Source: Christiangramia gaetbulicola
GTDB lineage: Bacteria; Bacteroidota; Bacteroidia; Flavobacteriales; Flavobacteriaceae
Length of the DNA stretch: 64,000 bases
Reading direction: 5' to 3'
NCBI RefSeq assembly: GCF_003054225.1
Contig: NZ_QBKQ01000004.1
Location: 104,527-168,526 of the forward strand
Part shown: in pieces, positions 18,358 to 27,698 of the stretch
Layout: every line of letters begins with the position of its first letter
Position numbering within the stretch: the stretch's first letter is position 1
Made by a program: the position numbers and the translations under genes
The notes under the pieces: generated by a model
Databases searched by the model: none
Told to the model about the DNA's origin: nothing
Seen by the model: only the letters and a program-made list of their open reading frames with translations

Positions 18358-18447
18358 ATGTTTGATATTATGAAAAGAAAATATATCTATCCGGTGCTTA
18401 TTCTATTAGTTGCTGCTATTCTTCTAATGGTAGATAAATGCTCTTAA
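18358..18447 (+). CDS. Possible very small membrane peptide (29 codons)
   Basis: An ATG directly after the prc terminator opens 29 codons ending in TAA; an inner ATG at 18370 would give 25 residues starting MKRKYIYPVL. The peptide has a positively charged N-terminus and one hydrophobic segment ending in a short polar tail with a cysteine, which is a plausible single-span membrane peptide. Its stop overlaps the rodA stop on the other strand. There is no promoter evidence, and such a short frame could be chance. Confidence 0.25.
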   Translation: MFDIMKRKYIYPVLILLVAAILLMVDKCS

Positions 18448-19691
18448 TAAGAGAGTCGGTCTGAGTCCAGCTTTATAAAGATAAATAGCAATATGGTGAA
18501 TCCCCATAATCCTGATCCTCCATAACTAAAGAAGGGTAGTGGGATCCCAACGGTTGGGAAGATACCTATAACCATTCCTATATTCACGAGGAAGTGGATA
18601 AACAATATTCCTATTACCGAATATCCATAAACTCTGTAAAACTGGTTTCTTTGCCTTTCAGCCAGCACAAGAAGCCTGATCAGTAAAAAGACAAAAAGAA
18701 GTACCACCATAGCGCTTCCCAGGAATCCCCATTCTTCACCAACGGTACTAAAAATATAATCTGTATGTTGTTCGGGTACGAAATGACCTTTGGTCTGGGT
18801 ACCTTCAGTCCAGCCTTTTCCTAACCAGCCACCACTACCAATTGCGATCTCACTTTGATTGGTGTTATAACCAATTCCGCGTGAATCGACTTCCTTGCCA
18901 AGAACGATATTAAACCTGTCGCGGTGCCTTTGTTCGAAGACATTTTCAAAAATATAGTTCACAGAAAAGCTAAGCCCTATAGATACTATCGCAAATAAGG
19001 TAATTAATAGGCGTCCTGGTCGTTTTTTTCTTTTTCTGAAGAAGAGTATCAGTCCAATGGTCAGCGCAGCAACACTTACCCAAATTGGGCCTACAACAAG
19101 TGTTAGAACGAAAACGGCTACTGCGGTTAAACCGGTAACCAGATAAAAACCAGAAAGTCCCTCACGATAAAGAGGGAAGAAGAAAGCGGCATATACCAGG
19201 GCGCTTCCAGGATCGGGCTGAGGGACGATCAGTATCGCCGGAATGGCAATAATGATGAATGCCTTTACCTGATGGCTCAGCCTCTTTATATTGGTTTGTA
19301 TGTCACTTAAATACTTGGCCAGGGCAAGCGCTGTAGCGAATTTTGCGAATTCTGAAGGTTGTACTCCAAAACTCCCAAAAGAATACCAGGATGTGGCCCC
19401 GGATATCGTTTTACCAAAGACAAATAATCCCGCGAGGGAGAGGAGTGAGATGATATAGATAACGCTCGAGAAACGTTGATAGAATTTAGCCTCGATAGAA
19501 AGGATGATCACGATGAGGAAAATACTCAGGGCGATAAAAAGCGCCTGTTTTCCGTAAGGTTGACTCATATCGAAATACGAGCCCGAACTTGATCCCAAGG
19601 AAGCTGAATAAATATTGGCCCAGCCAAAAAATATCAATGCTAAATAAATGAATATGCTTATCCAGTCAAATCCCGCGCTGCTTTTACTCAT
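18444..19691 (-). CDS. rodA: Rod-shape-determining SEDS glycosyltransferase RodA
   Basis: The 415-residue inner-membrane protein has about ten membrane segments and SEDS motifs: GVQPSEFAKFATALALAKYL in the middle, PQPDPGSALVYAAFFFPL with the conserved aspartate, and a C-terminal GIPLPFFSYGGSG signature. SEDS proteins polymerise lipid II into glycan strands and pair with a class B PBP. Its start abuts the mrdA stop with no gap. It is the last gene of the elongation operon. Confidence 0.97.
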   Translation of the reverse strand: MSKSSAGFDWISIFIYLALIFFGWANIYSASLGSSSGSYFDMSQPYGKQALFIALSIFLIVIILSIEAKFYQRFSSVIYIISLLSLAGLFVFGKTISGATSWYSFGSFGVQPSEFAKFATALALAKYLSDIQTNIKRLSHQVKAFIIIAIPAILIVPQPDPGSALVYAAFFFPLYREGLSGFYLVTGLTAVAVFVLTLVVGPIWVSVAALTIGLILFFRKRKKRPGRLLITLFAIVSIGLSFSVNYIFENVFEQRHRDRFNIVLGKEVDSRGIGYNTNQSEIAIGSGGWLGKGWTEGTQTKGHFVPEQHTDYIFSTVGEEWGFLGSAMVVLLFVFLLIRLLVLAERQRNQFYRVYGYSVIGILFIHFLVNIGMVIGIFPTVGIPLPFFSYGGSGLWGFTILLFIFIKLDSDRLSY

Positions 19692-21560
19692 TTACTGATT
19701 AATTCTAAAAGGTTCTCCGCTTAATGGTTTTGCATATTCGTCTTCCAGGCTGTGGCTTAAGATCCAGCTTTCCATATCGGTTCTGGTGATGGTTCCCTTA
19801 AGATATTTTTCGATCATAAGACTCGCCATTCTTCCTGCGTACCTGCTTCCCCAGTACCCGTTTTCCACGAATACAGCGATCGCAATTTTAGGATTTTCCA
19901 CAGGAGCGAAAGCTACAAATATAGAGTGGTCTGTTAACTGAACTCTCTTTCCGTTTACCTTGGCAAAATTTTCTGCAGTACCTGTTTTACCAGCGATTTC
20001 AACTCCTGGAATTCTTAAGGTAGATGCTGTTCCGCTTTTATAAACTTCGTGCATCCCTTCGATCACCGGTTCAAAATGCCTGGCTTCTATGGTCGTGTAG
20101 TTCTTTTTAGTGAATTTCTCCTCTTTAATAGGATCTCCTTCGATCTCTTTAAGGATATGAGGAGTATAATACCAGCCTTTATTACTTATGGTTGCAGCCA
20201 TATTCGCAAGCTGAATAGGCGTCATTAGAACCTCTCCCTGGCCTATGGCATTAGAGATGGTTGCTGTAGAGTACCATTTATAAGTTGGGTAATCATAGAT
20301 CTGGTTGTAGTAATCTGAATCCGGGATTTTTCCTGGCTGTCCTGTACTCAGGTCATTCCCCATATACTGTCCCAAACCAAAACTCTTTAAATGCGCGTTC
20401 CAGGCATCCATTCCCTGTTGCGGAGTAGGATACTTCTCGATGATCCTTCTGTATACGTTCGCGAAATAGGCGTTGCAGGATTGGGCAATTCCAGGAATCA
20501 TCGATAACGGACTTTTATGAGCATGGCAACCAAGCTTTCGTCCTCTTCCGTAGGAATATCCGTGATTACAGGAAAAACCATCCTTGATGCCTACAACTCC
20601 TTCCTGAAGACCTATAAGTGCATTCAGCGTTTTGAATGGAGATCCCGGAGGATATTGCGCCAGAAGACCACGGTCATATAGCGGCCTGGCGATAGTGTCA
20701 TAATATAATTCGGTAAAATTTGGAGAACGCTGGCGTCCTACCAGTTTTGCAGGATCATAAGTTGGAGCCGTGATAAGAGCCAGGATTTCTCCTGATTCCG
20801 GTTCCAGCGCTACAATACCACCTCTTTTACCCTGCATTAATTTGGTTCCGTAATCCTGAAGGGCAGCATCAATAGTAAGTGAGATATCCTTGCCTTTTTC
20901 CGGTAGGGTATCATAAATACCATCCTTATAAGGGCCTATATCACGATTAAAACGGTCTTTTTGGATATGTTTTACCCCTTTAACTCCTCGCAAAAGATTT
21001 TCATAGGTTTCCTCGACACCTGCACGACCAATAAGGTCACCAGAAATATAGTACGGATTCTTATTAATGATGCTCTGGTTTACCTCGGCGATGTATCCGA
21101 GTACATTGGCGCTGTGATCTACCTGGTAATCTCTTAATGATCTTTTCTGAATATAGAATCCTTCATATTTCCTCATTTTCTCCTGAAGAATAGCATATTC
21201 GCTCTTGGTAAGTTGAGGAATAACCACAGAAGGCAACATGGGAGAATAGATCCTGGCCTTATCCAGTTTCTTTTCCAGGTCTTCTCTTTCAAGATTTAAG
21301 ATCTGGCAGAACTCTGTAGTATCGAATGGTTTTAGATTTCTCGGGATCACCATCACATCATAAGAAGGCTGGTTTGAAACCATCAGCTCTCCATTACGAT
21401 CATAAATATATCCTCGTTGCGGATAATCATACACCACCTTGATCGCATTATCCTGGGATCTAATCGCTAGCGAAGTGTCAACGATCTGCAGGTAAAACAA
21501 TCTACCAATGAATATAAGACCAGTGGTTAAAATGGTTATGTATAGTAAAATCTTTCTCAT
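19692..21560 (-). CDS. mrdA: Penicillin-binding protein 2 (elongasome transpeptidase)
   Basis: The 622-residue protein has one N-terminal membrane anchor, a PBP dimerisation region starting at YPQRGYIYDRNGELM, and a transpeptidase domain with Ser307 in PPGSPFKTL (SxxK), the SCN motif in AQSCNAYFAN, and GKTGTAEN. It cross-links peptidoglycan during lateral wall growth, together with RodA. It overlaps mreD by 4 bp and touches rodA, so all are co-transcribed. Confidence 0.97.
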   Translation of the reverse strand: MRKILLYITILTTGLIFIGRLFYLQIVDTSLAIRSQDNAIKVVYDYPQRGYIYDRNGELMVSNQPSYDVMVIPRNLKPFDTTEFCQILNLEREDLEKKLDKARIYSPMLPSVVIPQLTKSEYAILQEKMRKYEGFYIQKRSLRDYQVDHSANVLGYIAEVNQSIINKNPYYISGDLIGRAGVEETYENLLRGVKGVKHIQKDRFNRDIGPYKDGIYDTLPEKGKDISLTIDAALQDYGTKLMQGKRGGIVALEPESGEILALITAPTYDPAKLVGRQRSPNFTELYYDTIARPLYDRGLLAQYPPGSPFKTLNALIGLQEGVVGIKDGFSCNHGYSYGRGRKLGCHAHKSPLSMIPGIAQSCNAYFANVYRRIIEKYPTPQQGMDAWNAHLKSFGLGQYMGNDLSTGQPGKIPDSDYYNQIYDYPTYKWYSTATISNAIGQGEVLMTPIQLANMAATISNKGWYYTPHILKEIEGDPIKEEKFTKKNYTTIEARHFEPVIEGMHEVYKSGTASTLRIPGVEIAGKTGTAENFAKVNGKRVQLTDHSIFVAFAPVENPKIAIAVFVENGYWGSRYAGRMASLMIEKYLKGTITRTDMESWILSHSLEDEYAKPLSGEPFRINQ

Positions 21561-22063
21561 CGATATTTTTTACTAAATAAAGTAAGGCTTAGAAGTGTTA
21601 GGATCACTGTGAATATACTGGAAAATAATGTTTTTTTCAGTATTAGAAGTATATGATTTAAGCTGAACATTTCCAAGGAAAACAATACAAAATGATGTAC
21701 GATCACCATAAGGAAAACATAACTCAATTTCGAGCCGAAAGGTGTCGCTGCAAGGCGAATGTTCTGGTGGTCATAGCTGATCCCAAAAGAGAATCTCAAT
21801 AAGTTAGGTCGTATAAAAGCTGCGACCAGGCAGGCTGCTGCATTTATCCCGCCGCTATCTTCAAAAATATCCACGCTCAATCCTAATAGGAAAGAGAGGA
21901 AAAGGAAAAGGCTTTGATTGCCCGCGAATGGATAGAGCAATATGAACAGCACATATAAATGCGGATTTATATATCCTGCAAAATTAATATTGTTCAGAAT
22001 GAGGACTTGCAAGAATACAAGAATGATGAACCTGGCGATATTTGAAAAAAGCTTACTGTTCAT
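21557..22063 (-). CDS. mreD: Rod-shape-determining protein MreD
   Basis: The 168-residue hydrophobic protein has five or six membrane segments, contains LSVDIFEDSGGINAAACLVAAFIRP, and sits in the expected place between mreC and mrdA. MreD is poorly conserved, so the call rests on size, topology, weak motif and gene order. It overlaps mreC by 11 bp and mrdA by 4 bp. Confidence 0.9.
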   Translation of the reverse strand: MNSKLFSNIARFIILVFLQVLILNNINFAGYINPHLYVLFILLYPFAGNQSLFLFLSFLLGLSVDIFEDSGGINAAACLVAAFIRPNLLRFSFGISYDHQNIRLAATPFGSKLSYVFLMVIVHHFVLFSLEMFSLNHILLILKKTLFSSIFTVILTLLSLTLFSKKYR

Positions 22064-22877
22064 TCGTATCCTGAAGTTTCTTGATTTCTTCCTTGTTCAC
22101 GTTCTCTATAACATAGACATAACCAATATTGGTCATATCATTAAAAAGTTTGATGTTGATGGTATAATAACTCTGCGTCTGGTCCAGTTTGAAATCCTGG
22201 ATGCTACCAATAGGAAGTCCTTTAGGATAGATCAATGAACGACCACCAGTTATTATCGTATCTCCTTTTTGCAATGGCGCCTGACGGGGAACATCTATAA
22301 GCTGAACGATATTAGGATCCTTGCCATCCCACACCAGACTACCAAAATGGTTGGTGTTATTTAGCTGTGCATTTATTCTGGACCTGCTGTTTAGGATTGA
22401 AATTACGCGGGAATAATTCTCGTTCACCCTATCCACTATTCCCACGATTCCCTGGCTGGTGATAACCCCGAATTCCTGTTCGATGCCAGCTTGTTTTCCA
22501 CGGTTTAGCGTAAGATAATTATCAACCTTAGAGAAATTATTATTGATCACCCTTGCCGTCCTGAATAAATAATCTCCTTCAAAAGAAGTACTGTCCAGTT
22601 GTTTTTCTACCGAAATGCTATCGTGAATATTGGAGATAATGTTGCGAAGTTTGTTATTCTCTTCAAGCAATCTCTCATTATATTCATCGAGATGAAGATA
22701 AGTGTTGATGTTATTGGACCATGAATAGACTCCACCGGTCACAAAATTGGCAGAGCTTATAAAGCGACTCTTATGAAATGCGTGATTTTGAATTGTAAGA
22801 AATACAGATACAACGAACAGGATTAAGAATAAAATCGAATTCTTATTCCGAATAAGAAAGTTGAAAATCTGCTGCAT
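22053..22877 (-). CDS. mreC: Rod-shape-determining protein MreC
   Basis: The 274-residue protein has one N-terminal membrane segment, a short coiled coil (LLEENNKLRNII), and the periplasmic beta-domain with ARVINNNFSKVDNYLTLNRGKQAGI and QGIVGIVDRVNENYSRVISILN motifs typical of MreC. It organises PBP2/RodA around the MreB filament. It starts 14 bp after mreB and overlaps mreD. Confidence 0.96.
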   Translation of the reverse strand: MQQIFNFLIRNKNSILFLILFVVSVFLTIQNHAFHKSRFISSANFVTGGVYSWSNNINTYLHLDEYNERLLEENNKLRNIISNIHDSISVEKQLDSTSFEGDYLFRTARVINNNFSKVDNYLTLNRGKQAGIEQEFGVITSQGIVGIVDRVNENYSRVISILNSRSRINAQLNNTNHFGSLVWDGKDPNIVQLIDVPRQAPLQKGDTIITGGRSLIYPKGLPIGSIQDFKLDQTQSYYTINIKLFNDMTNIGYVYVIENVNKEEIKKLQDTNEQ

Positions 22878-22891
22878 AAATTAATCTTCTC

Positions 22892-23920
22892 CTACTTGAT
22901 CAAAATCCCTTTGTATCGATTCAATGTCTTTAAACAGATACCTGTACCACGAACTACGGCTCTTAATGGATCTTCGGCGATATAAACCGGAAGATCTGTT
23001 TTCTGAGATAAACGTTTGTCCAGGCCTCTTAACATTGAACCACCACCTGCAAGGTAGATACCGGTATTGTAAATATCGGCAGCAAGTTCTGGCGGAGTCT
23101 GAGAAAGGGTTTCCATAACCGCATCTTCGATCCTCAAAATAGATTTATCTAAAGCCTTGGCAATTTCACGGTAAGAGATATTTACCTGCTTCGGTTTCCC
23201 GGTAAGAAGGTCTCTACCCTGAACGCTCATTTCGTCTGGCGGCACCTCAAGATCTTCAGTAGCCGCACCAATCTGTATCTTTATTTTTTCCGCAGTACGC
23301 TCACCAACATAAAGGTTATGCTGGGTTCTCATGTAATAAACGATATCATTGGTGAAAACATCACCGGCGATCTTCACCGATTTGTCACAAACGATACCTC
23401 CAAGAGCGATTACCGCAATTTCTGTAGTACCACCCCCTATATCCACGATCATATTTCCTTTAGGCTGCATGATGTCAACACCAATACCAATGGCAGCGGC
23501 CATAGGTTCGTGGATAAGGTAAACCTCTTTACCATTAACTCTTTCTGCACTTTCCTTAACGGCACGCATCTCCACTTCAGTAATTCCTGAAGGGATACAG
23601 ATCACCATTCTTAAGGCAGGTGTGAAAAGTTTTTTCTTAAGCGCCGGGATTTCCTTGATGAACATGGTAAGCATCTTCTCACTGGCATCAAAATCGGCAA
23701 TAACCCCATCCTTTAAGGGACGTATGGTTTTGATATTCTCATGAGTTTTTCCCTGCATCATAGCCGCTTCCTTACCTACGGCAGTTATCTTGCCGGAAGT
23801 CCTGTCGCGCGCTACTATTGAGGGGCTGTCTACAACAACTTTATCATTATGTATTATAAGGGTGTTGGCTGTACCTAAGTCGATTGCAATTTCTTCAATG
23901 AGAAAGTCGAAAAATCCCAT
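22892..23920 (-). CDS. mreB: Rod-shape-determining actin-like protein MreB
   Basis: The 342-residue protein has the actin-fold nucleotide motifs: IDLGTANTLI (phosphate 1), GNMIVDIGGGTTEIAVI (phosphate 2) and YLAGGGSMLRGLDKRL (adenosine). The N-terminal MGFFDFLIEE sequence can act as an amphipathic membrane helix. It forms membrane-bound filaments that direct lateral wall synthesis. It begins 42 bp after purH; that spacer contains TACATTTA on the coding strand, one base off a -7 element, so an internal promoter is possible. Confidence 0.97.
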   Translation of the reverse strand: MGFFDFLIEEIAIDLGTANTLIIHNDKVVVDSPSIVARDRTSGKITAVGKEAAMMQGKTHENIKTIRPLKDGVIADFDASEKMLTMFIKEIPALKKKLFTPALRMVICIPSGITEVEMRAVKESAERVNGKEVYLIHEPMAAAIGIGVDIMQPKGNMIVDIGGGTTEIAVIALGGIVCDKSVKIAGDVFTNDIVYYMRTQHNLYVGERTAEKIKIQIGAATEDLEVPPDEMSVQGRDLLTGKPKQVNISYREIAKALDKSILRIEDAVMETLSQTPPELAADIYNTGIYLAGGGSMLRGLDKRLSQKTDLPVYIAEDPLRAVVRGTGICLKTLNRYKGILIK

Positions 23921-23962
23921 AGTGTTTTTATAAGTATTGAGGTTCGGGTAAATGTACTAAAA

Positions 23963-25495
23963 TTAATGTTTAAAATGGCGTGTTCCTGTCATCACCATTG
24001 CGATATTATTTTCATTGCAATAATCGATGCTCAGTTGATCTTTAATAGATCCTCCAGGCTGAATTACGGCAGTTATTCCGGCATTTCCGGCAATCTCCAC
24101 ACAATCAGGGAACGGGAAAAAGGCGTCACTCGCCATTACAGCACCATTCAGGTCAAATTCAAATGACCTAGCTTTTTCAATGCTCTGGGTTAGGGCGTCT
24201 ACTCTTGATGTTTGACCCGTACCACTGGCACAAAGTTGTTTGTTTTTGGCTAAAACAATGGTATTCGATTTAGTGTGTTTGCATATTTTAGATGCAAATA
24301 TCATGTCAGATAACTCGTCATCTGAAGGTTTATTGTTTGTTGCCTGCTGCAGATCTTCCAGTTTATCTGTCTTAAGATCTTTATCCTGCACTAAAACTCC
24401 ATTCAAACAGGTTCTTACCTGGTCTTTTGGAAGTTCAACATCTTTAAGAACTAAAAGAATTCTGTTCTTTTTCCCTTTTAATATTTCTAAAGCTTCTGTA
24501 GAAAAAGATGGGGCGATCACCACTTCACAGAAAAGTTTGTGGATTTCTTCAGCAGTTTTGGCGTCGATTTCAACATTACTAATCAATATTCCACCGAAAG
24601 CAGAAACTGGATCTCCAGCCAATGCATCTACATAAGCCTGGTGGACGGTATCGCGCTGAGCAAGACCACAAGCGTTGTTATGTTTTAAAATCGCGAATGT
24701 TGGAGCTTCTCCCTTGAATTCGTTCATAAGGTTTGCCGCGGCATCAACATCCAGCAGGTTGTTATAAGAAAGTTCCTTACCGTGAAGCTTATCAAAGATG
24801 GCATCAAAGTCACCGAAAAATGTTCCCTTCTGGTGAGGATTTTCTCCATATCTCAATTCCTTACCTTTTAATTCACTTTGTTTAAAGGAATTCACTTCAG
24901 CATCCTGGTTAAAATAGTTGAAGATTGCAGAATCATAGTGAGAAGAAATATTGAAAGCCTTTGTAGCGAATCGTTTTCTATCGGCCATGCTGGTTTCTCC
25001 ATTCTTTTCATTCAGCAGATCAAGGAATTCTTGGTAATCGTCTACAGATGAAACACAGGTAACATCCTTGAAGTTTTTGGCAGCAGCTCTAATAAGAGAA
25101 ATCCCGCCAATATCTATTTTTTCGATGATGTCCTGTTCAGAAGCGCCAGAAGCTACTGTTTTTTCGAAAGGATAAAGGTCCACAATCACAATGTCTATCT
25201 GCGGAATTTCATATTGTTCCAGTTCCTTTACATCTCCTTCATGATCCTGACGGTTCAAAATTCCACCAAAAACCTTCGGGTGAAGAGTCTTTACTCTTCC
25301 GCCTAAAATTGAAGGATATGAGGTTACATCTTCCACCGGGATCACATCGATCCCAAGATCTTTGATGAATTTCTCGGTTCCTCCGGTAGAGTAAATGGTG
25401 ATTCCCAGATCATTAAGTTTTTTAACGATAGGTTCTAATCCGTCTTTACTGAAAACTGAAATTAAAGCAGATTTTGCTTGTTTTAATTCGCTCAT
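23963..25495 (-). CDS. purH: Bifunctional AICAR transformylase / IMP cyclohydrolase
   Basis: The 510-residue protein has an N-terminal MGS-like IMP cyclohydrolase domain (ALISVFSKDGLEPIVKKL, YSTGGTEKFI, GGRVKTLHP) and an AICAR formyltransferase domain with LRYGENPHQKG, the catalytic-site stretch ILKHNNACGLA and ending GITAVIQPGGSIKDQLSIDYCNE. It does the last two steps of IMP synthesis. It heads the reverse-strand group with mreBCD-mrdA-rodA, the usual order in flavobacteria. Confidence 0.97.
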   Translation of the reverse strand: MSELKQAKSALISVFSKDGLEPIVKKLNDLGITIYSTGGTEKFIKDLGIDVIPVEDVTSYPSILGGRVKTLHPKVFGGILNRQDHEGDVKELEQYEIPQIDIVIVDLYPFEKTVASGASEQDIIEKIDIGGISLIRAAAKNFKDVTCVSSVDDYQEFLDLLNEKNGETSMADRKRFATKAFNISSHYDSAIFNYFNQDAEVNSFKQSELKGKELRYGENPHQKGTFFGDFDAIFDKLHGKELSYNNLLDVDAAANLMNEFKGEAPTFAILKHNNACGLAQRDTVHQAYVDALAGDPVSAFGGILISNVEIDAKTAEEIHKLFCEVVIAPSFSTEALEILKGKKNRILLVLKDVELPKDQVRTCLNGVLVQDKDLKTDKLEDLQQATNNKPSDDELSDMIFASKICKHTKSNTIVLAKNKQLCASGTGQTSRVDALTQSIEKARSFEFDLNGAVMASDAFFPFPDCVEIAGNAGITAVIQPGGSIKDQLSIDYCNENNIAMVMTGTRHFKH

Positions 25496-25517
25496 TGTGT
25501 TGTGTTTGTTAAAGGGG

Positions 25518-25525
25518 CAAAAGTA
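25518..25525 (-). promoter_or_regulatory. -7 element of the purH-mre operon
   Basis: On the minus strand this reads TACTTTTG, an exact TAnnTTTG match 22 bases before the purH start codon. No clear -33 TTG is seen at the usual distance. Confidence 0.5.
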
Positions 25526-25641
25526 ACCAATTAAGCTAAAAATCTGAAGGAGGAAACCTTGAATTCTAAATAAATTTTGTAACGAATTTTTAGAACGAAC
25601 GTCCTATCTTTAAATCGACCTAAAACAGCTGATTTTATACC

Positions 25642-26898
25642 ATGCTAATTTATTTACGTGTACTCAAGGAGAGCTTTAATTTCGCGATAAGCGCTCTTAA
25701 AAATAATCGTCTTCGTACTTTCCTCTCACTGCTGGGCGTTACCATTGGTATATTTTCTATTATCGCTGTACTTGCCGCGGTAGATTCACTTAAAAAAGAT
25801 ATTACGGGAAGTTTAAGTGCTCTGGACAATAGTACAGTGATCGTGATGAGGTTCAAATTTGGCCCATCAGAGATCCCTCGCTGGAAAAGAGAACAGTTTC
25901 CCGATGTCACCTACGAGGAATATCAAAATTTAAAGAAAAGCCTTCCAGATCTGGAAGCTATCAGTTTTGCTTTAGGGGTTCCCGGCGGAACGGCTATCAA
26001 ATATCAGGATGCCACCAGCGCAGGAGTGGATATTGGCGCGGTAACTCATGAATATTATGATATTGAAGCCTTTGAACTGGAAGAAGGGAGGTTCTTTAAT
26101 GAGCCTGAAGCCGTAAGCGGCTCGGGTGTAATAGTGCTGGGGCATGAGATCGCGAATACGCTTTTTGGTGAATCCAGTGGTATTGGAAAGGAAGTAAGGA
26201 TCTTTGGAAGAAGAGCAACCGTAATAGGAATTCTTAAAAAACAGGGGCAATCACTTTTCACAGGTTCCCGCGACGGGCAGGCATTTGTACCGGCGAATTT
26301 TGCCAGGAGGGTATATGGTACCACCAAGGGAACTGTTTTTCCACAGATTGTATTGAAACCGGAAGACGGCGTAGATAATGACGAATTTATAGCGATGCTG
26401 GAACAGCAGCTTAGAAATATGCGAGGCCTTAAACCTGGTGAGATCAATAATTTCTTCGTGAACCAGCTTCAGGGATTTGCAGATTTTATAGATAATATTA
26501 CCGGACAGTTGAATGTGATTGGGCTGGTGATCAGCGGATTCTCTTTGCTGGTTGGAGGCTTTGGAATCGCGAATATCATGTTCGTGAGTGTAAAAGAGCG
26601 TACCAATCTAATTGGGATTCAAAAATCTCTTGGAGCCAAAAACAGGTTCATTCTTTCACAATTTTTATTTGAAGCGATCATACTTTCAGTAATAGGAGGG
26701 ATGGTTGGATTATTTATAGTCTGGCTCGTTTCAATCGTAGCCTCACAGTTCACTGGTGATTTCGAATTTGTGCTTTCTCCACTGAATATTTTAATAGGAA
26801 CCGCCGTATCTGCAGTGATAGGATTAATATCAGGGATTATTCCCGCGATCTCAGCTTCTAAGCTTGATCCTGTAGAGGCGATAAGGACGGGAATGTAA
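25642..26898 (+). CDS. MacB/FtsX-like ABC transporter permease
   Basis: The 418-residue protein has one N-terminal membrane segment (LRTFLSLLGVTIGIFSIIAVLAA), a large periplasmic MacB-PCD-type domain (about residues 60-270) and three C-terminal segments of the FtsX domain, with the motif VKERTNLIGIQKSLGAKNRFI between the first and second of these. Such permeases work with a separate ATPase, and no ATPase gene lies nearby. It is a single-gene unit flanked by divergent purH. Confidence 0.92.
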   Translation: MLIYLRVLKESFNFAISALKNNRLRTFLSLLGVTIGIFSIIAVLAAVDSLKKDITGSLSALDNSTVIVMRFKFGPSEIPRWKREQFPDVTYEEYQNLKKSLPDLEAISFALGVPGGTAIKYQDATSAGVDIGAVTHEYYDIEAFELEEGRFFNEPEAVSGSGVIVLGHEIANTLFGESSGIGKEVRIFGRRATVIGILKKQGQSLFTGSRDGQAFVPANFARRVYGTTKGTVFPQIVLKPEDGVDNDEFIAMLEQQLRNMRGLKPGEINNFFVNQLQGFADFIDNITGQLNVIGLVISGFSLLVGGFGIANIMFVSVKERTNLIGIQKSLGAKNRFILSQFLFEAIILSVIGGMVGLFIVWLVSIVASQFTGDFEFVLSPLNILIGTAVSAVIGLISGIIPAISASKLDPVEAIRTGM

Positions 26899-27020
26899 AG
26901 GTCTCGTTAAAAACCGCCTCATTTTACTTCAATTTTAGCTTAAATTATTCTAAAAAGGATTAAAGTTAGTTAAAGGTCTGTATGTCAAGGGAAAGCTTGT
27001 GTAAGTTTGGATCAAAAGCT

Positions 27021-27122
27021 ATGAAAATGGGAAATGAGATCGAAAAAAAGTATTTGAATTCTATTTTACAATTAATAGGATTTTTTATCCTATTATTTTT
27101 TACGATAGCATTTCAGATATAA
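27021..27122 (+). CDS. Candidate small single-span membrane peptide (33 aa)
   Basis: ATG at 27021 opens 33 codons closed by TAA. The peptide has a charged N-terminal third (MKMGNEIEKKY) and a hydrophobic remainder (ILQLIGFFILLFFTIAF) that could span a membrane once. A strong terminator follows 44 bp later, which would fit a short separate transcript. No homologue is known to me; composition alone could produce this by chance in an AT-rich spacer. Confidence 0.35.
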   Translation: MKMGNEIEKKYLNSILQLIGFFILLFFTIAFQI

Positions 27123-27166
27123 GTTGAAAAAGGAATATCACTAAAAACTAACTACACCAAAAAAAT

Positions 27167-27196
27167 AAAACCCTTAGGAAATCCTAAGGGTTTTGT
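27167..27196. terminator. Strong hairpin terminator, probably bidirectional
   Basis: A perfect 13-bp stem (AAAACCCTTAGGA and complement, 2-base loop) is rich in A on the left and T on the right. It lies 24 bp past the end of the reverse-strand GAF gene and can also end rightward transcripts. Confidence 0.88.
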
Positions 27197-27217
27197 TTTA
27201 TACGAAAATGAGATCTT

Positions 27218-27673
27218 TTATAAGATCTCTGAGACTTTTTCATTCACCCACTGAAGAAAAATTTCATCTTCATGAGAGAAAGGATCTTCGGTATGACTGT
27301 CTATATCGATCTGGCCAATGTTTTCTCCATCTTTAAAAAGAGGAATAACGATCTCTGCCTTTACATGAATACTGCAGGCGATATAGTTATTTTGAGCCTT
27401 TACATCTGGCACCACGAAATTTTTATTCGAAACCGCGACCTGTCCGCAAATTCCTTTTCCAAAAGGGATGATCTCATGATCTGTAGGTTCCCCGGCGAAA
27501 GATCTTAATTTAAGTTCTTCTTTATCTCCATTTTTAAAGTAGAAACCTACCCAGTCATAATATGGTATAGTGGATTCAAGAAGTTCACAAACTTCGGTAA
27601 GCCTCTTGTCCACACTTAGATCCTCATTCTTAAGTATCTCTTCAACTCTTGGTTTTAATTTCTGAAATGGCAT
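27218..27673 (-). CDS. GAF-domain protein, free methionine-R-sulfoxide reductase-like
   Basis: I start at the ATG at 27673 (151 residues). A longer frame from a TTG at 27703 is unlikely because its first codons contain the TACTTTTG promoter element. The protein is a single GAF domain with YDWVGFYF, GKGICGQVA, VPDV, ACSIHVKAEIVIPLF and IGQIDIDS motifs, very like fRMsr enzymes that reduce free methionine-R-sulfoxide. Two of the three enzyme cysteines are present (in GICG and IACS); the first, which precedes GxGxCG in E. coli fRMsr, is not seen. It may be an enzyme with an altered resolving cysteine, or only a ligand-binding GAF protein. Confidence 0.82.
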   Translation of the reverse strand: MPFQKLKPRVEEILKNEDLSVDKRLTEVCELLESTIPYYDWVGFYFKNGDKEELKLRSFAGEPTDHEIIPFGKGICGQVAVSNKNFVVPDVKAQNNYIACSIHVKAEIVIPLFKDGENIGQIDIDSHTEDPFSHEDEIFLQWVNEKVSEIL

Positions 27674-27690
27674 ATTAACAATATTTAGTG

Positions 27691-27698
27691 CAAAAGTA
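27691..27698 (-). promoter_or_regulatory. -7 element of the GAF gene
   Basis: The minus strand reads TACTTTTG (TAnnTTTG match), 17 bases before the ATG at 27673. Its position inside the TTG-extended frame decides the start codon. Confidence 0.5.

Larger units (their letters stand above)
26899..27217. other. 319-bp spacer with a candidate small ORF and a terminator
   Basis: Between the ABC permease and the GAF gene there is no long frame. It holds a 33-codon ORF (27021-27122) and a strong hairpin (27167-27196), both listed separately; the rest is AT-rich with nothing else I can support. Confidence 0.7.
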
